NCBI RefSeq assembly: GCF_001571265.1
Contig: NZ_BCTL01000010.1
Coordinates: forward strand, 134,135 to 198,134
Reading direction: 5' to 3'
DNA: 64,000 bases
Source: Cedecea neteri NBRC 105707 = ATCC 33855
GTDB lineage: Bacteria; Pseudomonadota; Gammaproteobacteria; Enterobacterales; Enterobacteriaceae
Position numbers and translations under genes: made by a program. Below are positions 54,534 through 63,919 of this stretch, piece by piece; within the stretch, counting starts at the first letter, position 1; every line of letters begins with the position of its first letter. The notes below the pieces were generated by a model that made no database searches, was not told where the DNA came from, and worked only from the letters and a program-made list of their open reading frames with translations.

Positions 54534-56630
54534 ATGAACGCTTTGTTTAACCTTCTTAACCGGCTGGCAATAACCGCCATGCAACGCTCCGAAGTCGTCG
54601 GGGCTTTCATCGCGCTGGCGGTGGTGTTCATGCTGATCATCCCGCTGCCGCTGGGGCTGATTGACGTACTGATTGCGGTCAACATCAGCGTCTCATGCCT
54701 GCTTATCATGACGGCGATGTACCTGCCCAAACCGCTGGCGTTCACCACTTTCCCGGCGGTGCTGCTGCTGACCACCATGTTCCGCCTCGGGCTCTCTATC
54801 TCCACCACGCGCCAGATCCTGCTGCAGCAAAACGCCGGACATATCGTCACCGCCTTCGGCAACTTTGTGGTCGGCGGCAATCTGGCGGTGGGGCTGGTGG
54901 TGTTTCTGATCCTGACGGTGGTGAACTTCCTCGTTATCACCAAAGGGTCGGAGCGTATCGCCGAAGTGGCCGCCCGCTTTACCCTCGATGCCATGCCGGG
55001 CAAGCAGATGTCTATCGACAGCGATCTGCGCGCCGGGCTGATTAACGTCCAGCAGGCCAAAAGTAAACGTGAAGATCTGGCGAAAGAGAGCCAGCTTTTC
55101 GGGGCAATGGACGGCGCCATGAAGTTTGTGAAAGGCGATGCCATCGCCGGGATCGTGATCCTCAGCATCAACATGGTGGGCGGCTTTTGTATTGGCGTGC
55201 TGCAGTTGGGCATGGCCGCGGGCGACGCCGCCAATGTCTACTCCATTCTGACCATCGGCGACGGCCTGATTGACCAGATCCCGGCGATGCTTATCTCGCT
55301 CACCGCCGGGATGATGATCACCCGCGTATCGGCCAATGAAGACATCCCCAACAACAACATTGGCCGCGAAATAAGCGACCAGCTGACTAACCAACCCAAG
55401 GCCTGGATCATGTCCGCCATCGGCATGTTCTGCTTCAGCCTGCTGCCGGGCATGCCAACGGCGGTATTTATCGTGCTGGGGATAATCACTCTGGGCTCGG
55501 GGCTTTTCCAGATGTGGCGTGCCAAACGCGCGGCGGCCACCAGCACCAGCGGTGAGATTGTCGCCCCGGAAGCCAACGGTGAAGAAGACATTCGTACCTT
55601 CAACCCCAGCCGCCTGTTTGTCCTCAGCTTCTCATCCGCTCGCGCCGGCGATCCGGCGGCAATGGCGCTTATCGAAGACATTCGCCGCCTGCGTAACCGG
55701 ATCGTGAACCAGTACGGCTTCACGCTGCCGGTGTTCAACATCGATTTTTCGCCGTACCAGCCCGACAATGAATTTCGTTTTCTGGTGTATGAAGTGCCTA
55801 AAGTGATTGGCACCTTTACCTCAAGTAAGCGGGCGCTGGACCACCGCCTGCTGGCTCAGGAAGAGACCGGCACCGAACTCAGCACGGAAACCTATCCGCA
55901 GGAAAAAGGCTGGGCGTGGCTGGAAGAAAACGACCCACTGCTGGATAAATTCCAGATGGAGTCCTGGAGTTCTCACCAGTTGCTGCTGGCCCGCATGGAA
56001 GAAGCGCTCTTTGCCAGCGGCCCGCGCTTTATTGGCCTGCAAGAGACCCGCGCCATTATCTCGTGGCTGGAGATGGACCTGCCGGAACTGGCACAGGAAT
56101 TCCAGCGCATCTTCCCAATCACTCGCCTGAGCGCCGTGCTGCAGCGCCTGGTGGCGGAACGTATTTCGCTGCGCTCGGTGCGAAGCATTACCGAGTCGCT
56201 GATTGTGCATGGCCAGCACGAGCGCGATGTGGGCCTGCTGGTCGACCAGGTTCGAATCGATATCAAAGAACACATCTGCCACCAGTACAGCCACGATGGC
56301 GGGATACAGGTTTGGCTGCTGACGCCGGAAACCGAAGAGATCCTGCGCGACAGCCTGCGCCAGACGCAGAACGAAACCTTCTTCGCCCTTAGCCAGGACA
56401 AACACGCCCTGCTGCTGGAACAGCTGCGGGAAGTGTTCCCCCTGTTCCAGCGGCAAACCAGCGTGCTGCTGTCCGCCCAGGATTTACGTAGCCCGCTGCG
56501 CCTGCTTATCCAGGACGAATTCCATCACGTCCCGGTGCTTTCGTTCGCCGAACTGCAATTTAACCTTCCGGTCAACGTGCTGGGGCGCATTGATATTCAC
56601 GAAAACGCGCTTGACGCCTTCACTGCATAA
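54534..56630 (+). CDS. hrcV: Type III export gate protein HrcV (SctV)
   Basis: A 698-residue FlhA-type protein. Eight membrane helices occupy residues 15-330. These include the conserved FIPEC-like loop region VVGGNLAVGLVVFLILTVVNFLVITKGSERIAEVAARFTLDAMPGKQMSIDSDLRAG. The cytoplasmic ring domain follows (FVLSFSSARAGDPAAMALIEDIRRLRNRI onward). It forms the nonameric export gate below the HrcRST pore. Closely matches the Hrp1 family of Erwinia and P. syringae. Confidence 0.96.
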   Translation: MNALFNLLNRLAITAMQRSEVVGAFIALAVVFMLIIPLPLGLIDVLIAVNISVSCLLIMTAMYLPKPLAFTTFPAVLLLTTMFRLGLSISTTRQILLQQNAGHIVTAFGNFVVGGNLAVGLVVFLILTVVNFLVITKGSERIAEVAARFTLDAMPGKQMSIDSDLRAGLINVQQAKSKREDLAKESQLFGAMDGAMKFVKGDAIAGIVILSINMVGGFCIGVLQLGMAAGDAANVYSILTIGDGLIDQIPAMLISLTAGMMITRVSANEDIPNNNIGREISDQLTNQPKAWIMSAIGMFCFSLLPGMPTAVFIVLGIITLGSGLFQMWRAKRAAATSTSGEIVAPEANGEEDIRTFNPSRLFVLSFSSARAGDPAAMALIEDIRRLRNRIVNQYGFTLPVFNIDFSPYQPDNEFRFLVYEVPKVIGTFTSSKRALDHRLLAQEETGTELSTETYPQEKGWAWLEENDPLLDKFQMESWSSHQLLLARMEEALFASGPRFIGLQETRAIISWLEMDLPELAQEFQRIFPITRLSAVLQRLVAERISLRSVRSITESLIVHGQHERDVGLLVDQVRIDIKEHICHQYSHDGGIQVWLLTPETEEILRDSLRQTQNETFFALSQDKHALLLEQLREVFPLFQRQTSVLLSAQDLRSPLRLLIQDEFHHVPVLSFAELQFNLPVNVLGRIDIHENALDAFTA

Positions 56631-56641
56631 AGGGTGCTGCC

Positions 56642-57586
56642 ATGTATGAGCTGAGAGTATTAAACGGATTACATGAAGGCGCGGCGCTGCCGTTAAGCGG
56701 CGAGTGCTGGCAGTTGGGCAACGCGGCCGACAGCGATTTGCAGCTCAACGATGGCGGCATTAAAGCCAGCCATGCCCAGCTAAGCCGCAGCGCCGAAGGT
56801 TGGCTGCTCACGCCGATGGAGGGCACCGTTTGCCACCGCCACGGTGAGCGCCTGAGCACACAGCAGCTCTGGCAGCCCGGTGAAATCTTCGCCGTCGGCG
56901 GCGTCTGGCTGACGCTTGCTGCCGCCGACGACGAGTGGGATAACCGCCCGCCGCCGCCGTTGCCTGTTGCCAGCCCGAGCGAACCGGCCCCCACCCTACG
57001 CGAACCCGTCGGCGGGACACAAAGCAAACCGGCTCCGGCTGCACGCCGTTCGCTGCTGGCAAAGATCCTGCCCCGCTGGGCGCAAATCTTCACCCTGTCC
57101 AGCCTGATGCTGCTGACCTTTACCATCTTCAGTTGGGTGCTACAGCCCGGCATCGCCCAGCAGAACAGCGACGACGAGCCGCAAATTAAACCGGCTATTA
57201 CCAACAGCAACGAACTGCGCAGCGTGCTGGAACAGGATCTCCGCGAACGCGAGCTTTATAACAAGGTGCAGCTCACCAGCACACCGCAGGGTATTACGCT
57301 CACCGGCGACCTGCAGGAAAACCAGTTGCCGATTGTCAGCCGTATGGTGGACAGCATCCGCGGCGATTATCAGCTCAAGGTGGCGCTGACTAACCAAACT
57401 AAAGTGCGTGAGGCCGTGCTGCCCTTCCATATCGTGCAAATTACCGCCGGACCGCACGCCAACATCGTGACCGAGGACGGGCAGCGTCTGTTTGTCGGCG
57501 ACGAACGTAACGGCCTGCGCCTGACCGGCATTACCGCCGACAGCGTGCAGTTCGGCGGCAAGGAAAACATCGCGGTGAAATGGTAA
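56642..57586 (+). CDS. hrpQ: Inner-membrane ring protein HrpQ (SctD)
   Basis: A 314-residue protein with an N-terminal FHA-like domain (YELRVLNGLHEGAALPLSGECWQLGNAADSDLQLNDGGIKASHAQL), a proline-rich linker (around 100-120) and one membrane helix near 150 (IFTLSSLMLLTFTIFSWVL). A periplasmic BON-like domain (LTSTPQGITLTGDLQENQL) ends it. This is the SctD architecture, outer ring of the inner-membrane base. Its stop is inside the start region of hrcN. Confidence 0.9.
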   Translation: MYELRVLNGLHEGAALPLSGECWQLGNAADSDLQLNDGGIKASHAQLSRSAEGWLLTPMEGTVCHRHGERLSTQQLWQPGEIFAVGGVWLTLAAADDEWDNRPPPPLPVASPSEPAPTLREPVGGTQSKPAPAARRSLLAKILPRWAQIFTLSSLMLLTFTIFSWVLQPGIAQQNSDDEPQIKPAITNSNELRSVLEQDLRERELYNKVQLTSTPQGITLTGDLQENQLPIVSRMVDSIRGDYQLKVALTNQTKVREAVLPFHIVQITAGPHANIVTEDGQRLFVGDERNGLRLTGITADSVQFGGKENIAVKW

Positions 57587-58944
57587 TGGTGCGCTATCAG
57601 ACCGACCTCAACGCCTGGTTTGCCCAGCGCCATAGCAGCCTAAGCCAGCTTTCCGCCGTCAGCGCCTATGGCCGCATCACCGGCATCAGCGGCATTCTGC
57701 TAGAAAGCAGCTTGCCGCAGGCGCGCATCGGCGACCTGTGTCTTATCAGCCGCAGCGGCGACACCGAAGTAATGGCCGAAGTTGTCGGCTTTAACCCTCG
57801 CCACACGTTGCTTTCCGCGCTGGGACCGCTGGACGGCATCGCCCAGGGCGCCCGCGTCACGCCGCTGTTTCAGCCCCACTCGATTAGCGTGTCGGACAGC
57901 TTATTTGGCAGCGTGCTGGACGGCTTCGGCCGCGCTATTGACGAAGACAGTCTGTCTGCTTTTGCGCTGGCCAGCGAAACGCCGGACGCCCGAGGCGTGC
58001 TCGGCGATGCACCGCCGCCCACGGACAGGCCGCGCATTGATACTCCGCTGCCAACGGGGATCCGCTCCATCGATGGCGTGCTGACGATTGGCGTGGGCCA
58101 GCGCGTCGGCGTTTTCGCCGGGGCCGGCTGCGGCAAAACGACCCTGCTCGCCGAAATGGCACGCAACACACCGTGCGATGCCATTGTGTTTGGCCTGATT
58201 GGCGAACGTGGCCGAGAACTCCGCGAATTCCTCGACCACGAGCTGGACGCCGAGCTGCGCTCACGCACCGTGCTGGTTTGCTCCACCTCTGACCGCAGCA
58301 GCATGGAACGCGCCCGCGCGGCGTTTACCGCCACGGCCATTGCCGAGGCATTCCGTAACAAAGGCAAAAACGTCCTGCTGATTATCGACTCGCTAACGCG
58401 CTTTGCCCGTGCCCAGCGCGAAATTGGCCTGGCGCTCGGCGAACCTCCGGGCCGTGGCGGACTGCCGCCGTCGGTTTATACCCTGCTGCCGGGACTGCTC
58501 GAACGCGCCGGAAAAACCTCGCGCGGCTCCATCACCGCCCTTTATTCGGTGCTGATTGAACAGGACTCGATGAACGATCCCGTGGCCGACGAAGTCCGCT
58601 CGCTGATAGACGGCCACATAGTCTTAACCCGACGCCTGGCCGAGCGTGGGCACTACCCTGCCGTGGACGTGCTGGCCAGCCTAAGCCGAACCATGAGCAA
58701 CGTCGTCCCACGAGAACACATTGCCGAAGCCAGCACGCTGCGCCAGATGATGTCGGCTTACCAACAGGTTGAAATGCTGATCCGCCTCGGCGAATACCAG
58801 CCGGGAAATGACCCAATGACCGACGCCGCGGTGCAGTCTCAGTCGGCCATCAACGCCTTTTTACGCCAGGCCAACCACGCCCCGAGCGACTTTGTCGATA
58901 CCCGCCAGCAGCTGCAGGAGGTGATTGCTTATGCGCCGTTATAG
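57580..58944 (+). CDS. hrcN: Type III secretion ATPase HrcN (SctN)
   Basis: A 454-residue ATPase of the FliI/F1-beta family. The Walker A loop is GAGCGKTT (181-188) and the Walker B strand NVLLIIDSLTRFA. The signature GLPPSVYTLLPGLLERAG and the Glu in GERGREL are present. It unfolds and separates effector-chaperone complexes. Two start codons are possible, 57580 and 57586 (the latter as TAATG with the hrpQ stop). hrpO overlaps its end by 14 bp. Confidence 0.96.
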   Translation: MVMVRYQTDLNAWFAQRHSSLSQLSAVSAYGRITGISGILLESSLPQARIGDLCLISRSGDTEVMAEVVGFNPRHTLLSALGPLDGIAQGARVTPLFQPHSISVSDSLFGSVLDGFGRAIDEDSLSAFALASETPDARGVLGDAPPPTDRPRIDTPLPTGIRSIDGVLTIGVGQRVGVFAGAGCGKTTLLAEMARNTPCDAIVFGLIGERGRELREFLDHELDAELRSRTVLVCSTSDRSSMERARAAFTATAIAEAFRNKGKNVLLIIDSLTRFARAQREIGLALGEPPGRGGLPPSVYTLLPGLLERAGKTSRGSITALYSVLIEQDSMNDPVADEVRSLIDGHIVLTRRLAERGHYPAVDVLASLSRTMSNVVPREHIAEASTLRQMMSAYQQVEMLIRLGEYQPGNDPMTDAAVQSQSAINAFLRQANHAPSDFVDTRQQLQEVIAYAPL

Positions 58945-59398
58945 CGAGGCCGAAACGCCGTCCTCACCCGATCCACAGCAGATTGCTCTGGAACAGGTGC
59001 TGAAGATTTTGCTCCCCATCCGGCGGCGGCGCTTACGCCGCTGTGAAAGCGAGCAGCGCCAGCATGAGCAGCAGCTTCGTCGCTGCCAGCAGGCCGTCGA
59101 ACGGGGTGAGCAACAGCTGGCAGAACAGAAAATCGGCTATTTGCAGCTACGCAATGATTTCGTGCCCCGGCACGCGGGCGTCACGCAGCCGCTTAACGAC
59201 CTGCGGGAGACGCTGGATGTAGAGAAATCCAGCCGTGCGGGTGTTATTCAACAAATTCAGCAAACGCACCAGTTGCATACAGAGGCGCAGCAGCAGCAAG
59301 AACGCCTCACCGCCGCGCAGTCAGCCGTGCAGCGCTGCCAGCGGGACATCGAAAAAATGGAGTATTTGCTCAACCAAAATCAGGGGAACGCCTTATGA
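58931..59398 (+). CDS. hrpO: Type III stalk protein HrpO (SctO)
   Basis: A 155-residue, nearly all-helical protein rich in Gln, Arg and Glu, predicted to form an antiparallel coiled coil (RRRLRRCESEQRQHEQQLRRCQQAVERGEQQLAEQK, then SRAGVIQQIQQTHQLHTEAQQQQERL). SctO/FliJ proteins link the ATPase to the export gate. AGGAGG nine bases before the ATG fixes the start. It overlaps hrpP by 4 bp (ATGA). Confidence 0.85.
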   Translation: MRRYSEAETPSSPDPQQIALEQVLKILLPIRRRRLRRCESEQRQHEQQLRRCQQAVERGEQQLAEQKIGYLQLRNDFVPRHAGVTQPLNDLRETLDVEKSSRAGVIQQIQQTHQLHTEAQQQQERLTAAQSAVQRCQRDIEKMEYLLNQNQGNAL

Positions 59399-60018
59399 TT
59401 CATCACGCGCTAAAAAATCCTCACCCACAGCCGAGGCTTTGGCAACAGGCTCATCCGGCCCCGCAGCCGCATCACCAGCCGGAGAGCGCCCCACAAACGC
59501 CAGCCCCTCGCGCACCGCGCACGGCGGTGAATAGCATGCCTACAATGCCGCAAATGCCGGCCCGAAGCGCCTCCTCCTTTAGCCGGGCCAGCGACCGTCA
59601 GAAGCTATCGCGGGATGAAAAAGAGTTCAGCGATCTCCTGTCTGATGATGAACCAGCCCCGGTGATGCCTATTCTCGCGCTTAACCTGTTTGACGGCTCG
59701 CTCGGCGGTACCGAACAGCCGCAGCAGGCCAGTGAATCCCAGTCCTCAGCCCTACAGGCAATGCTGGAATCGCATCTGGTGCAGGGTATTGAACAGCAGG
59801 AAAGCCTGCCCGCCCGCTTTAGCCTGCTGCTGCCGGATTTAGGCGAAGTGGTGGCACAGGTTATCCCGGCCAATGGCGATGGGCTGGATATTGCACTCGG
59901 CTTTTCCGCCGAGGCCTGGGACAAAGTTCGCGGCTTTGAAAAGGACGGACAGGGCTCGCTCAGCGGCCGTCTGGGGAAAAACGTTCGCCTCCGCTTTAAG
60001 CGGCGGGAGGCGGTATGA
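59395..60018 (+). CDS. hrpP: Needle/pilus length and switch protein HrpP (SctP)
   Basis: A 207-residue protein. The first 95 residues are disordered and rich in Pro, Gln, Ala and His (PQPRLWQQAHPAPQPHHQPE). The C-terminal part (120-205) resembles the T3S4 domain of YscP/HrpP (RFSLLLPDLGEVVAQVIPANGDGLDIALGFSAEAWDKV). SctP proteins control substrate switching and are themselves secreted. It overlaps hrpO and hrcQ by 4 bp each. Identity rests partly on position. Confidence 0.82.
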   Translation: MIHHALKNPHPQPRLWQQAHPAPQPHHQPESAPQTPAPRAPRTAVNSMPTMPQMPARSASSFSRASDRQKLSRDEKEFSDLLSDDEPAPVMPILALNLFDGSLGGTEQPQQASESQSSALQAMLESHLVQGIEQQESLPARFSLLLPDLGEVVAQVIPANGDGLDIALGFSAEAWDKVRGFEKDGQGSLSGRLGKNVRLRFKRREAV

Positions 60019-61067
60019 AACGTCTGGCGCTTGCCGCTCAGTCAGCGGATGAAGCCCGCCTGCGGCGCTGGACCGGCAGCGGCTGGCGGCTTCCTTTTTT
60101 TCGGGAGGAGCTGGCCGGCGAACTCCGCCTCCTGCCTTCCCGTACGCAGAACCAGCCCGAGATACTGCCTGAAGCCTTCCGCTGCGCGGCGGGCACGCTG
60201 TTTTTTAGCGACCCGCTGCCGGTACTGGGGCTAATGGCAGATTGCCCGGCGCTGCCCGGCATCGCCACCGAGGACAATGCCTGGTACTGGCGCTATTTCA
60301 GCCAGCAGCTCAGCCCTCAACTGGCCGAACTCTTTGAATTTCTGCAGCCCGCAGAAGAGCAGCAAAAGCCTGACATCACGCTGCGCCTTGAGGTTTTTCT
60401 CGGCGAAGCCCAGGCCAGCACCCTGCTGTCGCTCTCCTGGGCCACGCTGCATCAGCTTGCTCAGCATCCGGCCTGGCAGCGGCTGATGGCCCCGCTTAAC
60501 CCTGAAACTCCGCTCCAGTTACCGCTGACCGTTGGCAAGCTCAAGCTTTCCGCAGGTGCCGCCCGCCGCCTGGCTAATGGAGATTTGCTCCTGCCGACCG
60601 AGGCTTTCTTTTCACCGGAAGGGCACGGCGTCATGCCGCTGGCGCGACGACAATTTCAGGTTCACCTGGAACTGGCGAGCGAAACAACTCACAGAGACTT
60701 ACTACACATTACGTTTAGCGAGGAGCTAACCATGACTTACCCGAACGCCTCCCAGGAGTACGACGATCAGCAGGACGGCGAGGAAGTGGTACCCGCCGGG
60801 GAATGGCAAACAACACGGGGGAGTTTCGACGACTTGTCGCTGGATTTGACCATCCGCTGCGGCAACTTACAGCTTACGCTCGGCGAACTGCAGCAGCTGG
60901 ATGCGGGGTCAACGGTATTGGTTCAGCACGTCACGCCGGGTGAGGCGCTGCTGTGTCACGGCAATAGCCTGCTGGCCAAGGGCGAACTGGTGGACGTTAA
61001 CGGCACGCTCGGTTTCCAGGTGACTAGCATGCTTCGCCAGGCAGGTTCATCCCTGGAACCCGTCTGA
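60015..61067 (+). CDS. hrcQ: Cytoplasmic ring (sorting platform) protein HrcQ (SctQ)
   Basis: A 350-residue protein with a divergent N-terminal domain and two SpoA-type domains. One is at about 165-235 ([23 protein letters not shown]) and the other at 275-345 ([61 protein letters not shown]). It forms the sorting platform. It is one gene here, as in Erwinia, not split as hrcQA/hrcQB in P. syringae. An internal ribosome site and ATG at 60720-60734 could give a C-terminal product as well. Confidence 0.9.
   Translation: MKRLALAAQSADEARLRRWTGSGWRLPFFREELAGELRLLPSRTQNQPEILPEAFRCAAGTLFFSDPLPVLGLMADCPALPGIATEDNAWYWRYFSQQLSPQLAELFEFLQPAEEQQKPDITLRLEVFLGEAQASTLLSLSWATLHQLAQHPAWQRLMAPLNPETPLQLPLTVGKLKLSAGAARRLANGDLLLPTEAFFSPEGHGVMPLARRQFQVHLELASETTHRDLLHITFSEELTMTYPNASQEYDDQQDGEEVVPAGEWQTTRGSFDDLSLDLTIRCGNLQLTLGELQQLDAGSTVLVQHVTPGEALLCHGNSLLAKGELVDVNGTLGFQVTSMLRQAGSSLEPV
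60720..60734 (+). promoter_or_regulatory. Internal translation start within hrcQ
   Basis: GAGGAG-CTAACC-ATG is an excellent ribosome site in frame with hrcQ at codon 240. It would make a 111-residue protein (60732-61067) starting [13 protein letters not shown] and containing the last SpoA domain, equivalent to HrcQB or SctQ-C. Confidence 0.65.
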
Positions 61068-61732
61068 TGGCCGAGAATATCAGCTCATTCAATCCGCTCG
61101 CGCTGGCCATCCTGCTGGGGGCCATTTCGCTGCTGCCCCTGCTGCTGATGATCACCACCAGCTTTCTCAAGATCTCAATGGTGCTGATGCTGACGCGTAA
61201 CGCCATCGGGGTGCAGCAAACGCCGCCCAACATGGCGCTTTACGGCATCGCGCTGGCCGCCACGCTGTTCGTGATGGCGCCGGTGTTTGACGGGATGCAA
61301 ACCCGCTTCAAGGAAAAGCCTCTCGATACCACCAGCGCCGAGCGCCTGGAGAACAGTTTGCAGTACGGCATCAAGCCGCTGACCGACTTTATGCTGCGCA
61401 ACAGCGACCCGGACCTCGAAACACACCTGATGGAAAACAGCCAGCGCATGTGGCCTAAAGATCTGTCGGAAAAGGTTGTGCACCAGCGCGATAACCTGCT
61501 GATCCTGATCCCAGCGTTCGTGCTGTCCGAGCTGCAAAACGGCTTCAAGATCGCCTTTTTAATTTTTATCCCCTTCCTGGTGGTGGACCTGATTGTCTCC
61601 AACGTGCTGCTGGCGCTCGGGATGCAAATGGTGTCGCCGATGACCATCTCTTTGCCGCTCAAAATTCTGCTCTTTGTGATGGTGAGCGGCTGGACGCGCC
61701 TGCTGGACGGCCTGTTCTACAGCTATATGTGA
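61067..61732 (+). CDS. hrcR: Type III export apparatus protein HrcR (SctR)
   Basis: A 221-residue FliP-type membrane protein with four helices: [62 protein letters not shown] and [41 protein letters not shown]. These are the most conserved segments of the family. It forms the entry pore with HrcS and HrcT. The ATG overlaps the hrcQ stop by one base. Confidence 0.96.
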   Translation: MAENISSFNPLALAILLGAISLLPLLLMITTSFLKISMVLMLTRNAIGVQQTPPNMALYGIALAATLFVMAPVFDGMQTRFKEKPLDTTSAERLENSLQYGIKPLTDFMLRNSDPDLETHLMENSQRMWPKDLSEKVVHQRDNLLILIPAFVLSELQNGFKIAFLIFIPFLVVDLIVSNVLLALGMQMVSPMTISLPLKILLFVMVSGWTRLLDGLFYSYM

Positions 61733-61739
61733 GGACGTT

Positions 61740-62006
61740 ATGGACATGATCTACATGTTTAAGCAGGCGGTACTGATGGTGGTTGTGCTCTCCGCGCCGC
61801 CGCTGGTGGTCGCCGTGCTGGTGGGCATTGTGGTGTCCCTGCTGCAGGCGGTGTTTCAGCTCCAGGATCAGACCCTGCCCTTCGCCATCAAGCTGGTGGC
61901 CGTGGGCACCACGCTGGCGCTGAGCGGCCGCTGGATTGGCCTGCAAATGGTGGAGCTGGCGCAGTCCGCCTTCAACATGATGGCCGCGTCCGGAACCCTG
62001 CGATGA
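61740..62006 (+). CDS. hrcS: Type III export apparatus protein HrcS (SctS)
   Basis: An 88-residue FliQ-type protein with two transmembrane helices (MVVVLSAPPLVVAVLVGIVVSLLQAVFQLQDQTLPFAIKLVAV, split by a polar turn). GTGAGGACGTT precedes the ATG. It completes the helical export pore with HrcR and HrcT. Its stop overlaps hrcT by 4 bp. Confidence 0.95.
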   Translation: MDMIYMFKQAVLMVVVLSAPPLVVAVLVGIVVSLLQAVFQLQDQTLPFAIKLVAVGTTLALSGRWIGLQMVELAQSAFNMMAASGTLR

Positions 62007-62812
62007 TTGCCGCCGAACTGACGCCCATTTTCAACGGCATGCTGGGACTTGGGCTGGCAATCGCCCGTATTTACCCTTGCGTGCTACTGACGCCGCTGTT
62101 TGCGTTCTCTGCCCTGAAAGGGATGATCCGCACGGCGGTTGTTGTCCCTCTGGCGCTTTTTGTCACGCCGACCATTGTGCCAATGTTGACTAATGCCCCG
62201 CACACGCCGTGGGGCATTGTCGCCATGATGCTGAAAGAAGTGGTGCTGGGGATTTTTCTTGGTTACCTTCTGGCGCTTCCCTTCTGGCTGTTTGAGTCCG
62301 TTGGCGTGCTGTTTGATAACCAGCGCGGGGCGCTGAGCGGCGGCCAGCTTAACCCGGCGTTGGGCGCAGACGAAACGCCGCTCGGCTACATGCTTTTGCA
62401 GTGGTCGATGATGGTGCTTATCGTCAACTTTGGCCTTTCCCTGGCCACTCAGGTTATTTGGGACAGCTACCGGCTGTGGCCGGTGGACAGCTGGCTGCCG
62501 GACTTCCGCGAGCAGGGATTCCTGGTGTTCCTCGACCAGGTGAAGCAGATGTTTATCGACACCATTCTGTACGCTGGCCCGCTGGTACTGCTCCTGCTGT
62601 TCCTCGATTTTGCCGTCGGGGTGCTCAGCATCTACAGCCCTCAGCTGCAGGCTACGGTGCTGACCGTGCCGCTGAAGTGCATCGCCGGGCTGCTGTTCTT
62701 TATCTTTTACCTGCCCACGCTGGAGTATTTCGCCGGCCACCAGTTCAGCAGCCTGCGCGATTTAATCCCGCACCTGGCGGATATTCTGCCCGCCCGTCAA
62801 ACCACCTGGTAA
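62003..62812 (+). CDS. hrcT: Type III export apparatus protein HrcT (SctT)
   Basis: A 269-residue FliR-type membrane protein with six to seven helices; GLGLAIARIYPCVLLTPLFAFSALKGMIRTAVVVPLALFV and FESVGVLFDNQRGALSGGQLNPALG are conserved in the family. It caps the pore with HrcR and HrcS. It begins in an ATGA overlap with hrcS and ends 24 bp before hrcU. Confidence 0.95.
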   Translation: MIAAELTPIFNGMLGLGLAIARIYPCVLLTPLFAFSALKGMIRTAVVVPLALFVTPTIVPMLTNAPHTPWGIVAMMLKEVVLGIFLGYLLALPFWLFESVGVLFDNQRGALSGGQLNPALGADETPLGYMLLQWSMMVLIVNFGLSLATQVIWDSYRLWPVDSWLPDFREQGFLVFLDQVKQMFIDTILYAGPLVLLLLFLDFAVGVLSIYSPQLQATVLTVPLKCIAGLLFFIFYLPTLEYFAGHQFSSLRDLIPHLADILPARQTTW

Positions 62813-62836
62813 CGCCGCTTCGGAGGGTGCCAAGCC

Positions 62837-63919
62837 GTGAGTGAAAAAACAGAGAAGGCCAGCCCCCATAAACTTCAGGAGGCCCGCAAAAAAGGCCAGG
62901 TCAGCCAGAGCCAGGACATTCCCAAACTGCTGATTATGTTCGGCGTGCTGCAGCTTATTTTTTCGATGATGGAGGCCAGCATGGCGAAGCTTCAGGCGCT
63001 GATGCTCCTGCCGCTGATGCGCCTCAGCAGCCCCTTCAACCAGGCGTTAGGGGAAGTGGGTGGTGCCGCGCTGCTGACCGTCGGGGTGTTTTTTATGATG
63101 ACGGTGGGCACCGTGATTCTGCTGCGCATCGCCGCAGGCTGGATCCAGTTTGGCCCGCTGTTTGCCATCGCCGCGCTGGCCCCGAAGCTTGAGGCGCTGA
63201 ATCCGCTGAATAAATTCAAAGAGATGTTTTCGGTGAAGCAGTTTATTCAGATCCTCAACAGCCTGCTGAAGGCCATCACCCTTTCCGTGGTGTTCTGGCT
63301 GCTTATCAAGCCCCGCCTGTCGCAAATGGCCAATCTTTCAGGCGGCACGTTGGACGGCTTCTGGCATGCGGGCGTGGCGATTCTGGAAACCCTCGCTCAC
63401 ACCATCGTTGGCGTGATGCTGGTATTTTCGGTGGCCGACTTTGCGCTGCAGAAATACTTCTTCCTTAAGCAGAACCGCATGAGCCACGAGGACGTAAAAA
63501 ACGAATATAAGCAGATGGAAGGTGACCCACACACCAAGGGCCACCGCAAACACGTCGCCCATGAAATCCTCAACGCCCCGGCAAAAAAAGTCACTCCGCA
63601 AGAGATGGAAAAAGCCGACGTTCTGCTGGTGAACCCGACGCACTTCGCCGTGGGGCTGCGCTATCTTCCGGACGAAACGCCGCTGCCGGTGCTGCTGTTT
63701 AAAGCCCAGGACGAAGACGCCAAAGCGCTGATTAAACTGGCCCATGCCGCCAATATCCCGGTGGTGCGCTACGTCTGGCTCACCCGTAACCTTTATCGCA
63801 CCACCGAAGAAGGGGCCTATATTCCGCGCGACACGCTAAAAGCGGTGGCCGCTATTTACCGCCTGCTGCGCAAGCTTGAGGGCCGCCTGAAGGGTGAGAC
63901 GATTGAGTTTGAGGAGTAA
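62837..63919 (+). CDS. hrcU: Type III autocleaving switch protein HrcU (SctU)
   Basis: A 360-residue FlhB-type protein. It begins EKTEKASPHKLQEARKKGQVSQSQDIP, as all SctU proteins do; four helices follow (residues 30-210). The cytoplasmic domain has the autocleavage site N266-P-T-H in LLVNPTHFAVGLRY. It governs export specificity together with HrpP. The start is GTG with GGAGGG nine bases before. It is the last gene of the operon in the window; the 81 bp after it show no terminator or gene. Confidence 0.95.
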   Translation: MSEKTEKASPHKLQEARKKGQVSQSQDIPKLLIMFGVLQLIFSMMEASMAKLQALMLLPLMRLSSPFNQALGEVGGAALLTVGVFFMMTVGTVILLRIAAGWIQFGPLFAIAALAPKLEALNPLNKFKEMFSVKQFIQILNSLLKAITLSVVFWLLIKPRLSQMANLSGGTLDGFWHAGVAILETLAHTIVGVMLVFSVADFALQKYFFLKQNRMSHEDVKNEYKQMEGDPHTKGHRKHVAHEILNAPAKKVTPQEMEKADVLLVNPTHFAVGLRYLPDETPLPVLLFKAQDEDAKALIKLAHAANIPVVRYVWLTRNLYRTTEEGAYIPRDTLKAVAAIYRLLRKLEGRLKGETIEFEE

